Below are positions 7,783-16,835 of a stretch of 34,643 bases of DNA, one piece after another. A program made the translations under genes and the position numbers. Below the pieces are notes generated by a model, which saw only the letters and a program-made list of their open reading frames with translations, was not told the origin of the DNA and made no database searches. Positions within the stretch are counted from its first letter, which is position 1; the number at the start of each line of letters is the position of its first letter. This DNA is from Zoogloea sp. (GTDB taxonomy: Bacteria; Pseudomonadota; Gammaproteobacteria; Burkholderiales; Rhodocyclaceae), in the NCBI GenBank assembly GCA_023150095.1, contig JAKLLO010000032.1, positions 1 to 34,643 on the forward strand, read 5' to 3'.

Positions 7783-7963
7783 CCACGTCGCGACCCAACC
7801 CGCTCGCTCACCTGCGCACTTACCCGCATACCCCACCCGCCTGAATCACCCCGCCTGCCCGACGCAGGCCGACCCGCTGCCTACCCCGACCGGCCTTCCG
7901 GTCCTACCACTCCCTGGTCCTTCCGCCATCGCGGAAGGTGGTCTGGCTGTCGAGAGGTGATTC
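7783..7963 (+). promoter_or_regulatory. C-rich, G-poor leader with hairpin before the T4SS block
   Basis: The 181 bases between the unknown gene and the lytic transglycosylase gene are strikingly rich in C and poor in G on the plus strand, with repeated ACCC and CCCG runs. Such RNA is what Rho factor prefers. A perfect 8-base stem, CCTTCCGC with GCGGAAGG and a CATC loop (7919-7938), follows, with a shorter hairpin ACCGG/CCGGT at 7889-7902. There is no T tract, so a simple intrinsic terminator is unlikely. It may be a Rho-dependent attenuator, a structured 5' leader, or part of oriT. Confidence 0.35.
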
Positions 7964-8509
7964 ATGCCCCGCCAACTGCTCGTTGCCGTTTGCCTGCTGT
8001 GCGGCGTGTCCGCCAGCGCGCACGCTTGCTGGAATGACATCGCCCAACGCCATGGCATTCCGGCAGATCTTCTCTATGCAGTCGCGAAAGTCGAGTCGAG
8101 CCTGGATCCCAAGGCGGTCAACCGTTCGCACTTCCAACGCACGCGGTCGGTCGACATCGGCCTCATGCAGATCAACAGCCGGCATCTGCCCCAGTTGGCC
8201 CGCGAGGGCATCACGGAAACTCGTCTGTTCGAGCCCTGCACGAACCTCGATGTCGGCGCACGGTTGCTGGCCGATCTCTTCGCTCGCAAAGGTCTCAGTT
8301 GGGACAGCGTCGGCGCCTACAACGCCGCCTGCACCGAACTGAAGGGAGAAGCCTGCACGCAGGCCAGAGCGCGCTACGCGTGGAAGGTGTACCGCCAGTT
8401 GCCTGGCAACAGGCCGGCAACACGCCGGTCGCTCACACCTCGCCGGGATGAAGCAAGCCCAGCAGCACGCCCGACGATTCCCTTGCTAGCCGTGCGGGTG
8501 GCGCCATGA
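7964..8509 (+). CDS. Lytic transglycosylase of the conjugation system
   Basis: The 181-residue protein has a signal peptide (about residues 1-21, cleaved near 'ASAHA-C') and a soluble lytic transglycosylase (SLT/goose-lysozyme) domain of about 120 residues. The catalytic glutamate is E44 in 'AKVESSLDP', followed by the family motifs 'DIGLMQINSRH' (64-74) and 'SVGAYNAAC' (115-123). These enzymes cut peptidoglycan strands to let the secretion channel and pilus cross the wall; F has an equivalent (orf169) and other T4SS use VirB1. The C-terminal 45 residues are Pro/Arg-rich and probably disordered. The start has GAGAGGTG upstream. It overlaps the next gene by 4 bases and is the first gene of the large F-type block. 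Confidence 0.9.
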   Translation: MPRQLLVAVCLLCGVSASAHACWNDIAQRHGIPADLLYAVAKVESSLDPKAVNRSHFQRTRSVDIGLMQINSRHLPQLAREGITETRLFEPCTNLDVGARLLADLFARKGLSWDSVGAYNAACTELKGEACTQARARYAWKVYRQLPGNRPATRRSLTPRRDEASPAARPTIPLLAVRVAP

Positions 8510-9201
8510 CGATCCGTCAAGCCACCGTCTCCATGCTCTGGTCGCTTCCGATCATGGCCACCTCGCTCATGCTGTCCTCATGCGCGAATCCGGTTGCACG
8601 GGCGACACATGCCCCCACCGCGCTTGCGTCCGCCCCCCAGCTTGCGCAGATCGGCTACGGCGCGCAGGCCGACTTCGTTCAGTGCGTTCCACCGCAATGC
8701 CCCCTGCGCACACCCAAGACCATCGGCGCCGCCCCGGCCCCCGAAGTGCCGTCGGCAGCAGCCCCAGAGGTTTCGCCTTCATCGCTGGCGGTCAGGCCCG
8801 TGGAACCCGCCCCTGAAGCACCCCGCACCAGCATCGGCTCTCCTGTCACCGCGGAACGAATGAGCTGGAGCGTGCCGTTCGCCTTCGGCAGCGCGCAGCT
8901 CGGCGCGACCGCCCAGGCCGTCATGCAGAGGGTGATCGACGCGCTGCCAGGCGATTCGCGCGTCACGATCGCCGGCCGCACCGACGACATCGGCCCTGGC
9001 GCCGTCAACGACGCGCTGGCTCAGGCGCGTGCCGAAGCGGTGCGCGATCACCTTCTGCGCGCACGCCCGGCGCTGGCGCCGGACATCACGGTGCAGGCGC
9101 AGGGCAAGTGCTGCTTCGCCGCTGCCAACGACACGGCAGCCGGGCGCGCCCGCAACCGGCGCGTCGAGGTCGTCGCGGAGCCTGCTGCGTCCCCGCCTTG
9201 A
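8506..9201 (+). CDS. OmpA-like lipoprotein of the transfer operon
   Basis: The 231-residue protein has a lipoprotein signal with lipobox 'LSSC', acylated cysteine C26, so it is probably anchored in the outer membrane. A Pro/Ala-rich linker (about 70-118) leads to an OmpA/MotB-type peptidoglycan-binding domain (about 120-225) with 'VPFAFGSAQL', 'AGRTDDIGPGAVNDALAQARAEAV' and 'NRRVEV' motifs. Domains of this type hold diaminopimelate-containing peptidoglycan. Together with the upstream transglycosylase it would anchor the transfer apparatus in the wall. It is translationally coupled to the transglycosylase. It is absent from F and more like the PilL/TraO-type anchors of other elements, but I cannot assign a specific name. 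Confidence 0.8.
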   Translation: MTIRQATVSMLWSLPIMATSLMLSSCANPVARATHAPTALASAPQLAQIGYGAQADFVQCVPPQCPLRTPKTIGAAPAPEVPSAAAPEVSPSSLAVRPVEPAPEAPRTSIGSPVTAERMSWSVPFAFGSAQLGATAQAVMQRVIDALPGDSRVTIAGRTDDIGPGAVNDALAQARAEAVRDHLLRARPALAPDITVQAQGKCCFAAANDTAAGRARNRRVEVVAEPAASPP

Positions 9202-9352
9202 GCGGCTGGCACGGCCCTCGTCACGACCTGCATCCCCACCCGCATCTCACCCGTTTTTCCCCCGCTTCGACCCGCGTTCGCAACCCGCTCATCGACCCGC
9301 TCCGACCCGTCCGCGCCCCGTCTCTCGACGCTCATTTCAACGGAGGTCTTCC
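9202..9352 (+). promoter_or_regulatory. C-rich, G-poor spacer before the pilin gene
   Basis: These 151 noncoding bases carry repeated CGACCCG and ACCCG units and little G on the plus strand, resembling the spacer at 7783-7963; both contain AACCCGCTC. A clean ribosome site (CGGAGG at 9341-9346) ends it. It probably carries a promoter or processing site that lets the pilin be made at a higher level than the upstream genes. That is inference, and no clear -35/-10 pair is visible. Confidence 0.3.
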
Positions 9353-9700
9353 ATGAGCACTGCAACGCTTGCGCCGTCCCGCCTGGACGTGCGCCGTCCC
9401 CTCGCCTTCCTCACGCTGCTTGCGCTCAGCCTGCTCGGGCTGTTCGCGGCTTTCCCGAGTTATGCCCTCGACCTGGTGGGTTTCACCGGCATCACCGGCC
9501 CCCTCACGTCAGCGCTGACGCAGATCTCGGCCCTCGGGCCCGGCATCAAGGCTCTGGTCGGCTTCGTCGGTTTCGTCGTCGCGCTGATCTCGCTGGCTGC
9601 GCTGCGCAACTTCGGTCCCGTCTTGTTCTACGTCGGGCTGGCCATCTTCGGTGCCGTGGGCCTCGTGATCGCCGGCGCGATCATGGGCGCGGTCATCTAA
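9353..9700 (+). CDS. traA: TraA-like conjugative pilin precursor
   Basis: The 115-residue preprotein has a long leader with a hydrophobic core (about residues 17-34) and a likely signal peptidase site after 'FPSYA' (residue 38), leaving a mature pilin of about 77 residues. The mature part has two hydrophobic helices (about 67-87 and 89-113) joined by a short 'LRNFGP' turn, which is the F-pilin plan. Such subunits wait in the inner membrane and polymerise into the pilus. Position directly before traL, traE and traK supports this, since F-type operons have the order A-L-E-K-B. The start is fixed by CGGAGG seven bases upstream of the ATG. The protein sequence itself is too variable for certainty. 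Confidence 0.8.
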   Translation: MSTATLAPSRLDVRRPLAFLTLLALSLLGLFAAFPSYALDLVGFTGITGPLTSALTQISALGPGIKALVGFVGFVVALISLAALRNFGPVLFYVGLAIFGAVGLVIAGAIMGAVI

Positions 9701-9727
9701 GCCGGGCTCGGGTCCAGGGAGTCCGGC

Positions 9728-10027
9728 ATGCGCACCGACACCTACATCCCGCGTCGTCTCGACGACGCCTGGAAGATCGGCTTCTGGGACGTCGATGTCG
9801 CGGCGCCCGTCTTGTTCGCCTTCTTCATCGGCTACGTCTCCGGCACCAAGCTGTCCTTCGCCATCAGCATGGCGGTGGGCATCGCGGTGTCGCGCTGGGT
9901 CTCGAAGCTGAAGGCGGACAAGCACCCGGCCTTCGCCGTGCACTGGCTGTGGTGGAACCTGCCGAGCACGCCGATGACGGCGCTCGCGGCCACCCCACCC
10001 TCCCACATCCGCCGCATGGTCGGCTGA
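9728..10027 (+). CDS. traL: TraL, pilus assembly inner-membrane protein
   Basis: The 99-residue protein opens with 'TYIPRRLDDAWKIGFWDVDVAAPVLFAFFIGY', the hallmark start of F-type TraL (VirB3-like). A hydrophobic region spans about residues 28-60 and a short cytoplasmic tail follows. TraL is an inner-membrane component that works with TraE and TraC in pilus assembly. Its length fits the family (90-100 residues). It lies 27 bases after traA and 14 bases before traE. Confidence 0.93.
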   Translation: MRTDTYIPRRLDDAWKIGFWDVDVAAPVLFAFFIGYVSGTKLSFAISMAVGIAVSRWVSKLKADKHPAFAVHWLWWNLPSTPMTALAATPPSHIRRMVG

Positions 10028-10041
10028 GCCGGGAGGACGCC

Positions 10042-10608
10042 ATGGACTTCGAACGGCTCAATGCCGACCGCAAGGAACTCCAGCGCCGCAACCGCGGCCT
10101 GGGCCTGGCGGTCGGCGCCCTCGCTATCGGCCAGATTCTGACGCTGATCGCCCTCCTCAACGTGCTGGGGAGTGAGCGCACGGTGATCGTGCCGCCCACC
10201 CTCAATAAGTCCTTCTGGGTCACCGACGAGAAAGCCAGCGGCACCTATCTGGAACAGATGGGCACCTTCATCGCCTGGCTGGTCCTCGACGTCACGCCGG
10301 CAACGATCGACTGGAAGAAGGACGTCCTGCTGACCTACATCGAGCCGTCGCAGCACAACGAGCTCAAGTCGCGCCAGGAAGTCGAGGCCGAGCGCCTGAA
10401 GCGCATCAACGCCACCACCGCGCTCGCGCTCGAGCAGCTCGTGCCCGACAGCAACGGCCAGAGCGTCGTCATCCGCGGACGCCTGCGCACCCTCGTCAAC
10501 GGCGTCGAGACCGCCAACGAACCGAAGGCCTACCTGGTCGAGTTCAGCTTCGGTGGCGCGCGCATGCACCTAAAGACCTTCAAGGAGATCCCGTATGCGA
10601 CCCACTGA
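10042..10608 (+). CDS. traE: TraE, inner-membrane scaffold (VirB8-like)
   Basis: The 188-residue product has one N-terminal transmembrane helix (about residues 20-42, 'LGLAVGALAIGQILTLIALLNVL') followed by the periplasmic domain of TraE, with 'ERTVIVPPTLNKSFWVTDEKASGTYLEQMGTFI' and 'LLTYIEPSQ'. TraE is the F-type counterpart of VirB8, a periplasmic scaffold nucleating channel assembly. GGGAGGA lies just before ATG 10042. The gene overlaps traK by 14 bases. Confidence 0.93.
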   Translation: MDFERLNADRKELQRRNRGLGLAVGALAIGQILTLIALLNVLGSERTVIVPPTLNKSFWVTDEKASGTYLEQMGTFIAWLVLDVTPATIDWKKDVLLTYIEPSQHNELKSRQEVEAERLKRINATTALALEQLVPDSNGQSVVIRGRLRTLVNGVETANEPKAYLVEFSFGGARMHLKTFKEIPYATH

Positions 10609-11467
10609 CCCCCGCACCGGGGCGCTCCGCGTCGCGGTGGCCCTCGCCCTTGCCTTCGGACTGGGCAGCGCGAACGCGCTGCAGGTGATCGACACCCGCG
10701 ACGGCGCGTCCATCGAGGCCATCCTGTCGATCCAGGAGCCGACCCGCATCCGCATCGAAGGCGCGCCCATCACGGACGTCTTCGGCAACATCTACAGCAG
10801 CGGCTGCACAGCGGCGCAGGCGACGACGGCCCTGCCCGCCGGCATGGCGCCCTCGGCAGGCACAGGCCCCCAAGCCGCCTCGCCGATCACACCGGCGATC
10901 AACCCGGCCGGCGAGATCGTCATCGAGTGCGACCGCGACAAGGGCGAGATCTACGTCCGCCCGGTCGGCGACGGCAAGAAGCCGATCAACCTTTTCGTCT
11001 CGTCGGCCCGCGGCACCTACACGCTGCTGCTACGCCGCGCCGACACGCCGGCCGACACCATCGTCATCCGGGACAAGGCGGCGCTGCAGCGGCGCGCCGA
11101 CGCCAGCGCGCCGCGCCCCGCGCCGGGCAGCGCCGCGAGCCACGTGCGCAGCCTCAAAGCGCTGCTCGTGGCGATGGCCTCCGAGCGCGCACCCACCGAC
11201 ATCCAGGTCGAGGACATCGGCCAGCCCATCACGCTGTGGCGCGAAGCGCGCTTCACGCTGGAGCGCACCTACCGCGGCCGCGGCCTGGTCGGCGAGCGCT
11301 ATGTGCTCCAGAACGTGAGCGAGGCGCCCATGGTGCTGACTGAGCAGGAGTTCGACCGCGAGGACGATGAGGCCGGCAGCGTCGTCGGCGTTGCCATCGA
11401 GCACCACAACCTGCGGCCGGGCGAACGCACGCTGGTCTTCGTGATCCGCCGGGAGGTGCAGCCATGA
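10595..11467 (+). CDS. traK: TraK, core-complex secretin-like protein (VirB9-like)
   Basis: The 290-residue exported protein has a signal peptide (about 1-28, ending 'GSANA') and the TraK pattern 'LQVIDTRDGASIEAILSIQEPTRIRIEGAPITDVFGNIYS' at the mature N terminus. The second half has 'ERTYRGRGLVGERYVLQNVSEAPMVLTEQEF', typical of its C-terminal domain. TraK bridges TraV (outer-membrane lipoprotein) and TraB (inner membrane) in the envelope-spanning core. It starts inside the end of traE with AAGGAG upstream and overlaps traB by 4 bases. Confidence 0.92.
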   Translation: MRPTDPRTGALRVAVALALAFGLGSANALQVIDTRDGASIEAILSIQEPTRIRIEGAPITDVFGNIYSSGCTAAQATTALPAGMAPSAGTGPQAASPITPAINPAGEIVIECDRDKGEIYVRPVGDGKKPINLFVSSARGTYTLLLRRADTPADTIVIRDKAALQRRADASAPRPAPGSAASHVRSLKALLVAMASERAPTDIQVEDIGQPITLWREARFTLERTYRGRGLVGERYVLQNVSEAPMVLTEQEFDREDDEAGSVVGVAIEHHNLRPGERTLVFVIRREVQP

Positions 11468-12849
11468 GCGGGCACATCCCTCCGGTGCGCGAACGCGCCG
11501 GCAACGCGCTGCGCGGCGTGGTTGACAGGCTCTCGCCGCGCCAGCGCCAGTACGGGTTGCTCGGCCTGATCCTCGTCGGTGGCGTCGGCCTGCTGTGGCT
11601 GATCCTCTCGCTCACCTCGTCCCCGCCCCATGCGACCGACGCCAAGCGGCAGGATCAGCCTGGCAGCGTCACCAACATCGGCGTCATGCCGCCGGGAACC
11701 CAGGTCAACCCGGTCGATCAGTGGGTCGGCACCGCGGGCCGCCGGCTGGCGCAGTACGAGTCGGAGCGCGATGAGCAGAGCCGCCTCAACAAGGAACGCT
11801 CGGCCTTCGAACAGCGCACCATGCAGCGCTTCTCGGAGCTGGAGCAGAAGCTCACCTCGGCGAACCAGGCCGCGGCGACGCCCACGCCCCAAGCGCCAAC
11901 CCCTGCCCCACAAAGCGCACCCCAACCCGCGCCGCAGCCGAGCCCGCAACCGTCGCCGACGACGATGCCGCCGGGAACACCGGACCCGGGCACCTCGCCC
12001 GCGCGACCCACCGTACCGGAAGCGCCTCGCATTTCCCGCGTCTCCATCGCGCCGCGCGAACGTGCCACGGACAACGGTCAACCTGCGCCCACCGGCCCCC
12101 AGGCGACCGCTGGCACTGCCGATACCGCCAAGGCGAACGAGGCCCGCACAGTCTCGACCTTCCTGCCGGTCAGCTTGACCCGAGGCACGCTGCTCGGCGG
12201 ACTGGATGCACCCACCGGCGGACAATCGCAGAGCAATCCGCACCCGGTCCTCATTCGCCTTTCCGACAACTCGATCCTGCCCAACCGCATGCGCGGCGAG
12301 TACCGCGAGTGCTTCGTGATCGCCGCCGGCTACGGCGACATCAGCAGCGAACGCGCCTACCTGCGCACCGAATCCCTGTCCTGCGTGCGTGCCGACGGCG
12401 CCGCGCTCGAGGTGCGCATCCAGGGCACGGTCTACGGCGAGGACGGCAAGGTCGGCCTGCGCGGCAGGTTGGTGACCAAGCAAGGCCAGATGCTCGCCAA
12501 CGCACTGCTCGCCGGCGTGGTCAGCGGCATCGGCCAGGGCCTGGCCACCTCATCCACCGAGTACAGCACCTCGGCCCTCGGCACCGTGGCCAGCGCCTCC
12601 GGCGCCGAAGCCTACCGCGCCGGGCTTGGTACCGGCGTCGGCAAAGCGCTGGACCGCCTCGCCCAGTACTACATCAAGTTGGCCGAGAACACCTTCCCGG
12701 TCATCGAGGTGGACGCCGCGCGTGAAGTCGACGTGGTGATCACCAAGGGCGTGCGTATCGACACGCCGATGACGACGGCGACCACCAGCCGCGCCAACAC
12801 ATCCCCCGCCAATCGCTACCTGGAGGTCGCTCATGATCCCGACTACTGA
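11464..12849 (+). CDS. traB: TraB, core-complex protein (VirB10-like)
   Basis: The 461-residue product has an N-terminal cytoplasmic stub and one membrane helix (about residues 29-51). A coiled coil follows (about 95-137, rich in Glu/Gln/Arg), then a Pro-rich periplasm-spanning stretch (about 140-200) and a C-terminal beta-barrel domain of VirB10/TraB type ('[41 protein letters not shown]', '[13 protein letters not shown]', '[16 protein letters not shown]'). TraB spans the envelope and forms the core channel with TraK and TraV. The length matches F TraB (about 475). It overlaps both neighbours. Confidence 0.94.
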   Translation: MSGHIPPVRERAGNALRGVVDRLSPRQRQYGLLGLILVGGVGLLWLILSLTSSPPHATDAKRQDQPGSVTNIGVMPPGTQVNPVDQWVGTAGRRLAQYESERDEQSRLNKERSAFEQRTMQRFSELEQKLTSANQAAATPTPQAPTPAPQSAPQPAPQPSPQPSPTTMPPGTPDPGTSPARPTVPEAPRISRVSIAPRERATDNGQPAPTGPQATAGTADTAKANEARTVSTFLPVSLTRGTLLGGLDAPTGGQSQSNPHPVLIRLSDNSILPNRMRGEYRECFVIAAGYGDISSERAYLRTESLSCVRADGAALEVRIQGTVYGEDGKVGLRGRLVTKQGQMLANALLAGVVSGIGQGLATSSTEYSTSALGTVASASGAEAYRAGLGTGVGKALDRLAQYYIKLAENTFPVIEVDAAREVDVVITKGVRIDTPMTTATTSRANTSPANRYLEVAHDPDY

Positions 12850-13690
12850 GGGCGGGCACGCAGCGCCGTCCACGCGCCAATCCCAACCCGTATCCCCAAC
12901 CACGCCCAGGCGCCTCGTTGTCACCGGCGCGCTGCTCGCACTGCTGGTCGCCCCAGGCCTTGCGACGCAGGCCCAGGCCGCACCGGACGAGAGCGCCCGC
13001 CTGCGCAGCGCGCTTGAGAAGGCCCACCCGGGCACACGATTCACCGACATCGCACCGGCGCCGGTCAAGGGCCTGTACGAGGTATGGATGGACGGCAACG
13101 TCGCCTACGTGTTCGCGAGCGAGCCGCGCTACTTAGTCTTCGGCCGGCTGTTCGACACGCAAACGATGCGCGACCTGACCGGGCCGAAGCTCGCGCAGCG
13201 TGCTCAGTCGGATCCGGCCAATGCCGCCGCTGCGGCACCGCAACCGATCGCCTTCGACCGCCTGCCGCTGCAGGACGCCATCCGTACCGTGCGCGGCACC
13301 GGCGCCCGCAAGCTCGCCGTCGTCAGCGATCCGGCCTGCCCGTACTGCAAGCAGCTCGAAGCGGAGCTCGCCGGCATCGACAACGTCACGATCTACACCT
13401 TCCTCGTCCCCTACCTGGGCGAAGCCCGTCCGATCGCCATCTGGTGCGCCGCAAACCGCGAGACCGCCTGGCGCGACTGGATGGCCAAGGGCGATGCCAG
13501 CCTGCAGCACACCGGCGCGCCCTGCGCGCACCCGATCGCGCGCAACCTCGCGCTCGCCCGCGGCTTCGGCATGCAGGGCACGCCGACGCTGATCTGGGCC
13601 AACGGCGAGCGCACCGAAGGCTTCATCGACCGCGCCGCGATCGAGGCACGCCTCGCCACGACAACGGCAACGACGGGGGGCCGGCCATGA
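12833..13690 (+). CDS. dsbC: DsbC-like disulfide isomerase of the T4SS operon
   Basis: The 285-residue protein has an N-terminal signal or anchor segment (about 26-49) and the DsbC/DsbG plan: a small dimerisation domain (about 52-125) and a thioredoxin-fold domain with active-site CPYC at 169-172 and a cis-proline 'GTPTLIW' near 248. Two further cysteines flank the insert helices. Periplasmic DsbC reshuffles wrong disulfides. A copy between traB and traV is characteristic of SXT/R391, IncC and related F-type systems, where it probably folds cysteine-rich TraN, TraU, TraH and TraV. The start overlaps traB by 17 bases; the next ATG downstream would remove the signal. Confidence 0.93.
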   Translation: MIPTTEGGHAAPSTRQSQPVSPTTPRRLVVTGALLALLVAPGLATQAQAAPDESARLRSALEKAHPGTRFTDIAPAPVKGLYEVWMDGNVAYVFASEPRYLVFGRLFDTQTMRDLTGPKLAQRAQSDPANAAAAAPQPIAFDRLPLQDAIRTVRGTGARKLAVVSDPACPYCKQLEAELAGIDNVTIYTFLVPYLGEARPIAIWCAANRETAWRDWMAKGDASLQHTGAPCAHPIARNLALARGFGMQGTPTLIWANGERTEGFIDRAAIEARLATTTATTGGRP

Positions 13691-14292
13691 ACTCGCGTCT
13701 ACAGATCGGCGCTCGCCTGCTCCCGCTCGTCGCCGTGCTCGCCCTGAGCGGCTGCATGTCCATGTCGGGGCTGGGTGGCGACTCCAAGTACGCCTGCAAG
13801 GCACCGGACGGCGTGACCTGCGATTCGGTTTCAGGCACCTACGCCAACGCGGTGGCAAACAACCTGCCGAGCCTGCGCAAGCGCCAGACCGCCCGCAGCG
13901 CCACTCCGGTTGAACGTCAGGTGCCGGCGCCCGCGGTGCCACGCGACGGCCTGCCGGCTGCCGGTGGATCTTCGTCTCAGGAACAAGGTTCGGCGCTGCG
14001 CGCGCAGGCCCGCTACCTGCGCCTGTGGGTGAAGCCCTGGGAAGACATCGACGGCGACCTGTACGACCAGGCCCACGTCTACGTCCAGATCGACCAGGGC
14101 CGCTGGCTGATCGACCACGTGCAACAGCGCATCCGCGAGGCCTACACCCCCTTGCGCCCGCCGCCGGCGGCGAGCAGCGCCCCGACCACAAACGACAACG
14201 CAGCCCGCAGCGACGCAGTGCCCGCCATCGCGCGGCCCTCGGCCTTGCTGCCCGGACTGGGAACAGACAACACCCCGGAGGTGCCGCGATGA
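13687..14292 (+). CDS. traV: TraV, outer-membrane core lipoprotein (VirB7-like)
   Basis: The 201-residue protein has a lipoprotein signal with lipobox 'LSGC' (C23) followed by '[23 protein letters not shown]', the conserved TraV cysteine motif. The middle ('[29 protein letters not shown]') is also typical. TraV anchors the TraK-TraB core at the outer membrane. The C-terminal 45 residues are Pro/Ala-rich. The gene overlaps dsbC and traC by 4 bases each. Confidence 0.93.
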   Translation: MNSRLQIGARLLPLVAVLALSGCMSMSGLGGDSKYACKAPDGVTCDSVSGTYANAVANNLPSLRKRQTARSATPVERQVPAPAVPRDGLPAAGGSSSQEQGSALRAQARYLRLWVKPWEDIDGDLYDQAHVYVQIDQGRWLIDHVQQRIREAYTPLRPPPAASSAPTTNDNAARSDAVPAIARPSALLPGLGTDNTPEVPR

Positions 14293-16835
14293 AAAGCCAT
14301 CACGCCGGATGGCGCCCTCTGCAACTGCCTTTCGGGCTGGGCGTCTCGCCCGACAGCCCGGCTGAGCAGTTCGCTGCCTGGCTGCCCTACATGGGCTACC
14401 TCGACGCCGAGTGCATCTTCGCCAATCGCGATGGCATGGGCTTCATGTTGGAGCTGATGCCGCAGTCGGGCGCCGATGACCGCATGGCCGAAGTGCTCGT
14501 CTCGCTTTATGCCAACTGCCCCGCGGGCACGGGCGTGCAGGTCCATCTGTTTGCGTCGCCGCACATCCGGCCGCAGCTTCGCCGCTACGCCAACCTGCGC
14601 GTCGAAGACGAGGATCAGCTCGACAAGGCCCAGCACTGGGGCCGCCCGGCGCGCAACGAGAACCTGTTCCGGGCGCTTGCCCGCCAGCGGGTCGGCCACC
14701 TGCTGGCCGGCGCCCAGAAGTCGCTCACCGCCGGCTTTCACTACACGATCCGCGACTTCCGCCTGATGCTCTCGGTGACGCTGCCGAGCGACCCGGAGAA
14801 CCTGAGCAAGCGTGACGAGTTGTTGGCGCTGCGCGACTCGATGGCCTCCACGCTGCGCTCGGCCTCGCTGCCCAATCGCGTGTGCGACGCGGCCGACCTG
14901 ATCAACTGGTGCGCGATCTTCACCAACCCGGATCGGCTGTCCAGCACCGACGCACCCGACCTCAACTACGACGACGGGCGCGAGTTGCGCGACCAGATCG
15001 TTGATTTCGACACCATCCAGGATCCACACCCGAGCGGCATCAACTTCTGGAAGGAATCCAGTCCCGAAGTCCTCGAAGCGCGCTTCTATTCGATCAAGTC
15101 CTTCCCCGAGCGCTTTGCGTTGTGGCAGATGGGCTCGCTGATCGGCGACCTGATGCAGCCGGCGCTGCAGTACAGCGCACCGTTCCTGCTCACGCTGGGC
15201 GTTCACGTCCTCGACCCAAACGCGACCAAGCAGGTCGTGACGGCGAACCATGTCCGCGCAACCCAGAACGCCAAATCGAAGATGGCCGACGTCATGCCGG
15301 ACGTCAAGAAGAAGCTCGACGACTGGACGGCCGCTGCCGATGCGATCGACACCGGCGGGAACCTGGTCAGCATGTACCACCAGCTCGCCATCTTCTCCAG
15401 GCCGGAGAAGGCTGCCGCGGCCCATGAAGCGGCCAACGCGATCTGGCGCGGCCGCGGTTTCACCTTGAACGCCGATGCGTACATGCACCGGCAGGCGCTG
15501 CTCGCCAGCCTGCCGATGACCCTGACCGAGCGCTTCCACAAGGATCTGGCCAAGATGCGCCGGGTCACGCGCAAGACGATGGCCAACGCCATCCACCTTG
15601 CGCCGCTGATCGCCGAGTGGCGCGGCACGCGCACACCCGCGCTGGTCTTCGGCGGCCGGCGCGGGCAGTTGATGACGCTGGACCTGTTCGACAACGACCT
15701 GGGCAACTACAACTTCGCCATCATCGGCGCCCCCGGTTCGGGCAAGTCGGTCCTGATGAACGAAATGGCGTGGTCCTACCGCGCCATCGGGGCCAAGGTC
15801 TGGATGCTCGACCTCGGTCGCTCCTTCGAGAAGCTCTGCCGCAAGGCGCGCGGCACCTACATCGAGTTCAAGCCCGATGTGGACATCTGCCTCAACCCCT
15901 TCTCCATCGTCCAGGACATCAACGAGGACATCGACATGCTCGTGCCGGGCATCTCGAAGATGGCCTCGATGCAGCACTCGCTGGAGGAGGTCCAGTACAA
16001 GGCGATCTCTGCGATGGTGCTCAAGCTGTGGCGCCAGTACGGCCAGGATCTGACCATCACCGGCCTGCGCGATGCCTTTCGCACCGGCACGCTCGAAGAA
16101 CTCGGCGCGATCAACGACCAGCGCATCAAGGATCTCGCGATCATGCTCAACCCCTATGCAAAAGGGGGGCAGTACGAACGCTTCTTCGAGGGCCGCGCCA
16201 ACGTCGATTTCAGCAACGATTTCATTGTCATTGAGAACGAGGAGTTGAAGCGCCGCCCCGACCTGCACGCGGTCGTGAACATCCTGCTGCTGCATCAAAT
16301 CACCGGCGAGATGTACCTGACGCGCAATCGCAGGAAGGTACTTTTTATTGACGAGTTGAAGCAGCAATTGGGCGACATCGGCGCCGACGATCCGGTGAAG
16401 GCCGCCGTGGTCGAGGAAGCCGCGCGCCGCGCTCGCAAGTACGGCGGAGCGCTGGGCACTGCGACGCAATCGGCCGACGACTACTACGGCTCGGCGCAGA
16501 TGGAAGCGGCGTTCAACTGCTCCGATTGGGTCTTCCTGTTGCGGCAAAAGCCCGAGTCCATCGAGATGCTGGACCGCAAGGGCCGGCTCACGATGGACGA
16601 GCCGAAGAAGCGGCTTCTGAACTCGCTGCGCACGGAAGCCGGTGCTTTCTCGGAGCTCTACATCTCGTCGCCCGTGGGCGAGGGCGTGGCGCGCAACATC
16701 CTCGACCCGGCAACCCACCTGCTCTTCTCGAACAAGCTCGAGGACAACGCGCCGATCGACGAACTGCGCGCCCAGGGCTATTCCATCGACGAGGCGATCG
16801 CCACGTTGCTGCGCCAGCGGGGGCACGCCCTATGA
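14289..16835 (+). CDS. traC: TraC, pilus assembly ATPase (VirB4-like)
   Basis: The 848-residue product is the large cytoplasmic VirB4-type ATPase that powers pilus assembly at the inner-membrane channel base. The N-terminal TraC_F domain starts 'LPFGLGVSPDSPAEQFAAWLPYMGYLDAECIFAN'. Walker A is GAPGSGKS (480-487), Walker B is 'VLFIDE' with D688, and a following 'ARRARKYGGALGTATQS' is typical of the family. The length fits (F TraC is 875). ATG 14289 overlaps the traV stop. The codons around 16325-16360 use several AT-rich synonyms, which I take as local variation. Confidence 0.95.
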   Translation: MKSHHAGWRPLQLPFGLGVSPDSPAEQFAAWLPYMGYLDAECIFANRDGMGFMLELMPQSGADDRMAEVLVSLYANCPAGTGVQVHLFASPHIRPQLRRYANLRVEDEDQLDKAQHWGRPARNENLFRALARQRVGHLLAGAQKSLTAGFHYTIRDFRLMLSVTLPSDPENLSKRDELLALRDSMASTLRSASLPNRVCDAADLINWCAIFTNPDRLSSTDAPDLNYDDGRELRDQIVDFDTIQDPHPSGINFWKESSPEVLEARFYSIKSFPERFALWQMGSLIGDLMQPALQYSAPFLLTLGVHVLDPNATKQVVTANHVRATQNAKSKMADVMPDVKKKLDDWTAAADAIDTGGNLVSMYHQLAIFSRPEKAAAAHEAANAIWRGRGFTLNADAYMHRQALLASLPMTLTERFHKDLAKMRRVTRKTMANAIHLAPLIAEWRGTRTPALVFGGRRGQLMTLDLFDNDLGNYNFAIIGAPGSGKSVLMNEMAWSYRAIGAKVWMLDLGRSFEKLCRKARGTYIEFKPDVDICLNPFSIVQDINEDIDMLVPGISKMASMQHSLEEVQYKAISAMVLKLWRQYGQDLTITGLRDAFRTGTLEELGAINDQRIKDLAIMLNPYAKGGQYERFFEGRANVDFSNDFIVIENEELKRRPDLHAVVNILLLHQITGEMYLTRNRRKVLFIDELKQQLGDIGADDPVKAAVVEEAARRARKYGGALGTATQSADDYYGSAQMEAAFNCSDWVFLLRQKPESIEMLDRKGRLTMDEPKKRLLNSLRTEAGAFSELYISSPVGEGVARNILDPATHLLFSNKLEDNAPIDELRAQGYSIDEAIATLLRQRGHAL

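Noticed and set aside
9202..9352. CGACCCG-rich spacer as a possible iteron origin
   Set aside because: The units are irregular in spacing and length and no replication protein gene is nearby.
14142..16826. 894-codon open frame on the minus strand opposite traC
   Set aside because: It is a high-GC shadow of traC: low-complexity, no ribosome site, no recognisable domain, while the plus strand has clear Walker motifs.
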